Assembly (NCBI RefSeq): GCF_030684035.1
Contig: NZ_JAUXPI010000003.1
Location: 1-64,000 of the forward strand
Length of the DNA stretch: 64,000 nt
Direction of reading: 5' to 3'
Source: Phaeovulum sp.
GTDB taxonomy: Bacteria > Pseudomonadota > Alphaproteobacteria > Rhodobacterales > Rhodobacteraceae
Shown: positions 63,646 through 64,000 of the stretch, piece by piece
Layout of the letters: the number at the start of each line of letters is the position of its first letter
Numbering within the stretch: position 1 is the stretch's first letter
Position numbers and translations under genes: made by a program
The notes under the pieces: generated by a model
Told to the model about the DNA's origin: nothing
Seen by the model: the letters and a program-made list of their open reading frames with translations, nothing else
The model's database searches: none

Positions 63646-64000
63646 ATGACCGCCCCACTGACCGGCCGCAAGGTTCTGCTCATCACGGTTAGCGCTTTCG
63701 GCGTGATCATCGGGGTGAACCTGCTTATGGCGTTCAAGGCGATCAGCACCTTTCCCGGGCTGGAGGTTGCCAATTCCTATGTAGCCTCGCAAAACTTCGA
63801 CTCCGAGCGCATAGCCCAGGAAGCGCTCGGCTGGGTGGTCGATCCGGTCTATGCCGATGGTCTGCTTCGCCTCAATATCCGCGATGCAGCAGGCCTGCCG
63901 GCCGAGGTCCGCGATATCAGCGTATTGGTCGGGCGCCCGACCAGCGTGCGCGATGACAAGGTGCTGAGCCTGGTCGAAGTCGCGGGGGCCTATTCTGCGG
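63646..64000 (+). CDS. ccoH: FixH/CcoH family protein (partial, runs off the window)
   Basis: The visible 118 residues start MTAPLTGRKVLLIT, then a membrane helix (VSAFGVIIGVNLLMAFKAI) and FPGLEVANSYVASQNFD. These match the FixH/CcoH family. It is 2 bp after ccoG and helps assemble or stabilise the cbb3 oxidase. The gene continues past the right edge, where ccoI and ccoS would be expected. Confidence 0.92.
   Translation, partial: MTAPLTGRKVLLITVSAFGVIIGVNLLMAFKAISTFPGLEVANSYVASQNFDSERIAQEALGWVVDPVYADGLLRLNIRDAAGLPAEVRDISVLVGRPTSVRDDKVLSLVEVAGAYSA

Overview
This window is a GC-rich, densely packed chromosomal segment from an alphaproteobacterium, very probably a member of the Rhodobacteraceae/Paracoccaceae (Rhodobacter-like). 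The main evidence is a cysteine-rich FnrL regulator divergent from hemN, followed by an FNR-box-controlled ccoNOQP-ccoG-ccoH cluster, together with topA, dnaX-ybaB-recR and yejABEF of alphaproteobacterial type. The genus cannot be fixed from the sequence alone.

Layout. Positions 0.3-5.6 kb hold a lytic transglycosylase and a probable polyprenyl-phosphoryl-arabinose module: a HAD-UbiA fusion, a DprE1-like oxidase, a DprE2-like reductase and a flippase-like membrane protein. Positions 5.7-11.8 kb carry a 3-oxoacid CoA-transferase pair, a phospholipase D-like lipoprotein and topA. Positions 11.9-15.8 kb hold a small secreted protein and the tRNA 2-selenouridine genes selU and selD, the latter fused to an NDH-like flavoprotein domain. 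Positions 16.0-23.4 kb are a six-gene operon related to hydrogenase-4 and complex I, preceded by a small HTH gene. Its large subunit lacks all four nickel-binding cysteines, so it is an energy-converting-hydrogenase-related (Ehr-type) complex and not a hydrogenase. Positions 23.4-30.2 kb are housekeeping: an Lrp regulator with a class V aminotransferase, a TfoX-like protein, recR-ybaB-dnaX and rsgA.

Positions 30.3-40.0 kb look like a genomic island inserted at the 3' end of the SRP RNA gene (ffs, minus strand, about 39980-40073). A 22-bp direct repeat of the ffs 3' end lies at 30293-30314 and 39973-39994. An integrase remnant sits beside ffs, an IS21 istB remnant lies next to it, and a decayed hsdR fragment sits at the far end. 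The cargo is a seven-gene sugar uptake and catabolism operon with a divergent LacI-type regulator and a palindromic operator candidate.

Positions 40.1-54.7 kb hold an orphan NMT1-like binding protein, a CpdB-like 5'-nucleotidase, NudC, a START-like protein, prephenate dehydratase, a membrane-anchored cytochrome c with three tandem haem domains, yejABEF and a glycosyltransferase. Positions 54.7-64.0 kb form a microaerobic block: hemN and fnrL around a shared FNR box, a GFA-family protein, a universal stress protein, and ccoNOQP with ccoG and the start of ccoH. Low oxygen would activate FnrL, which would then drive haem synthesis without O2 and a high-affinity cbb3 oxidase.

Start codons were often moved inward from the longest open frame, using ribosome-binding sites, 4-bp stop/start overlaps and family N-termini. 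No tRNA, rRNA other than the SRP RNA noted above, CRISPR array or complete insertion sequence was recognised. All family assignments are by eye, without database searches.
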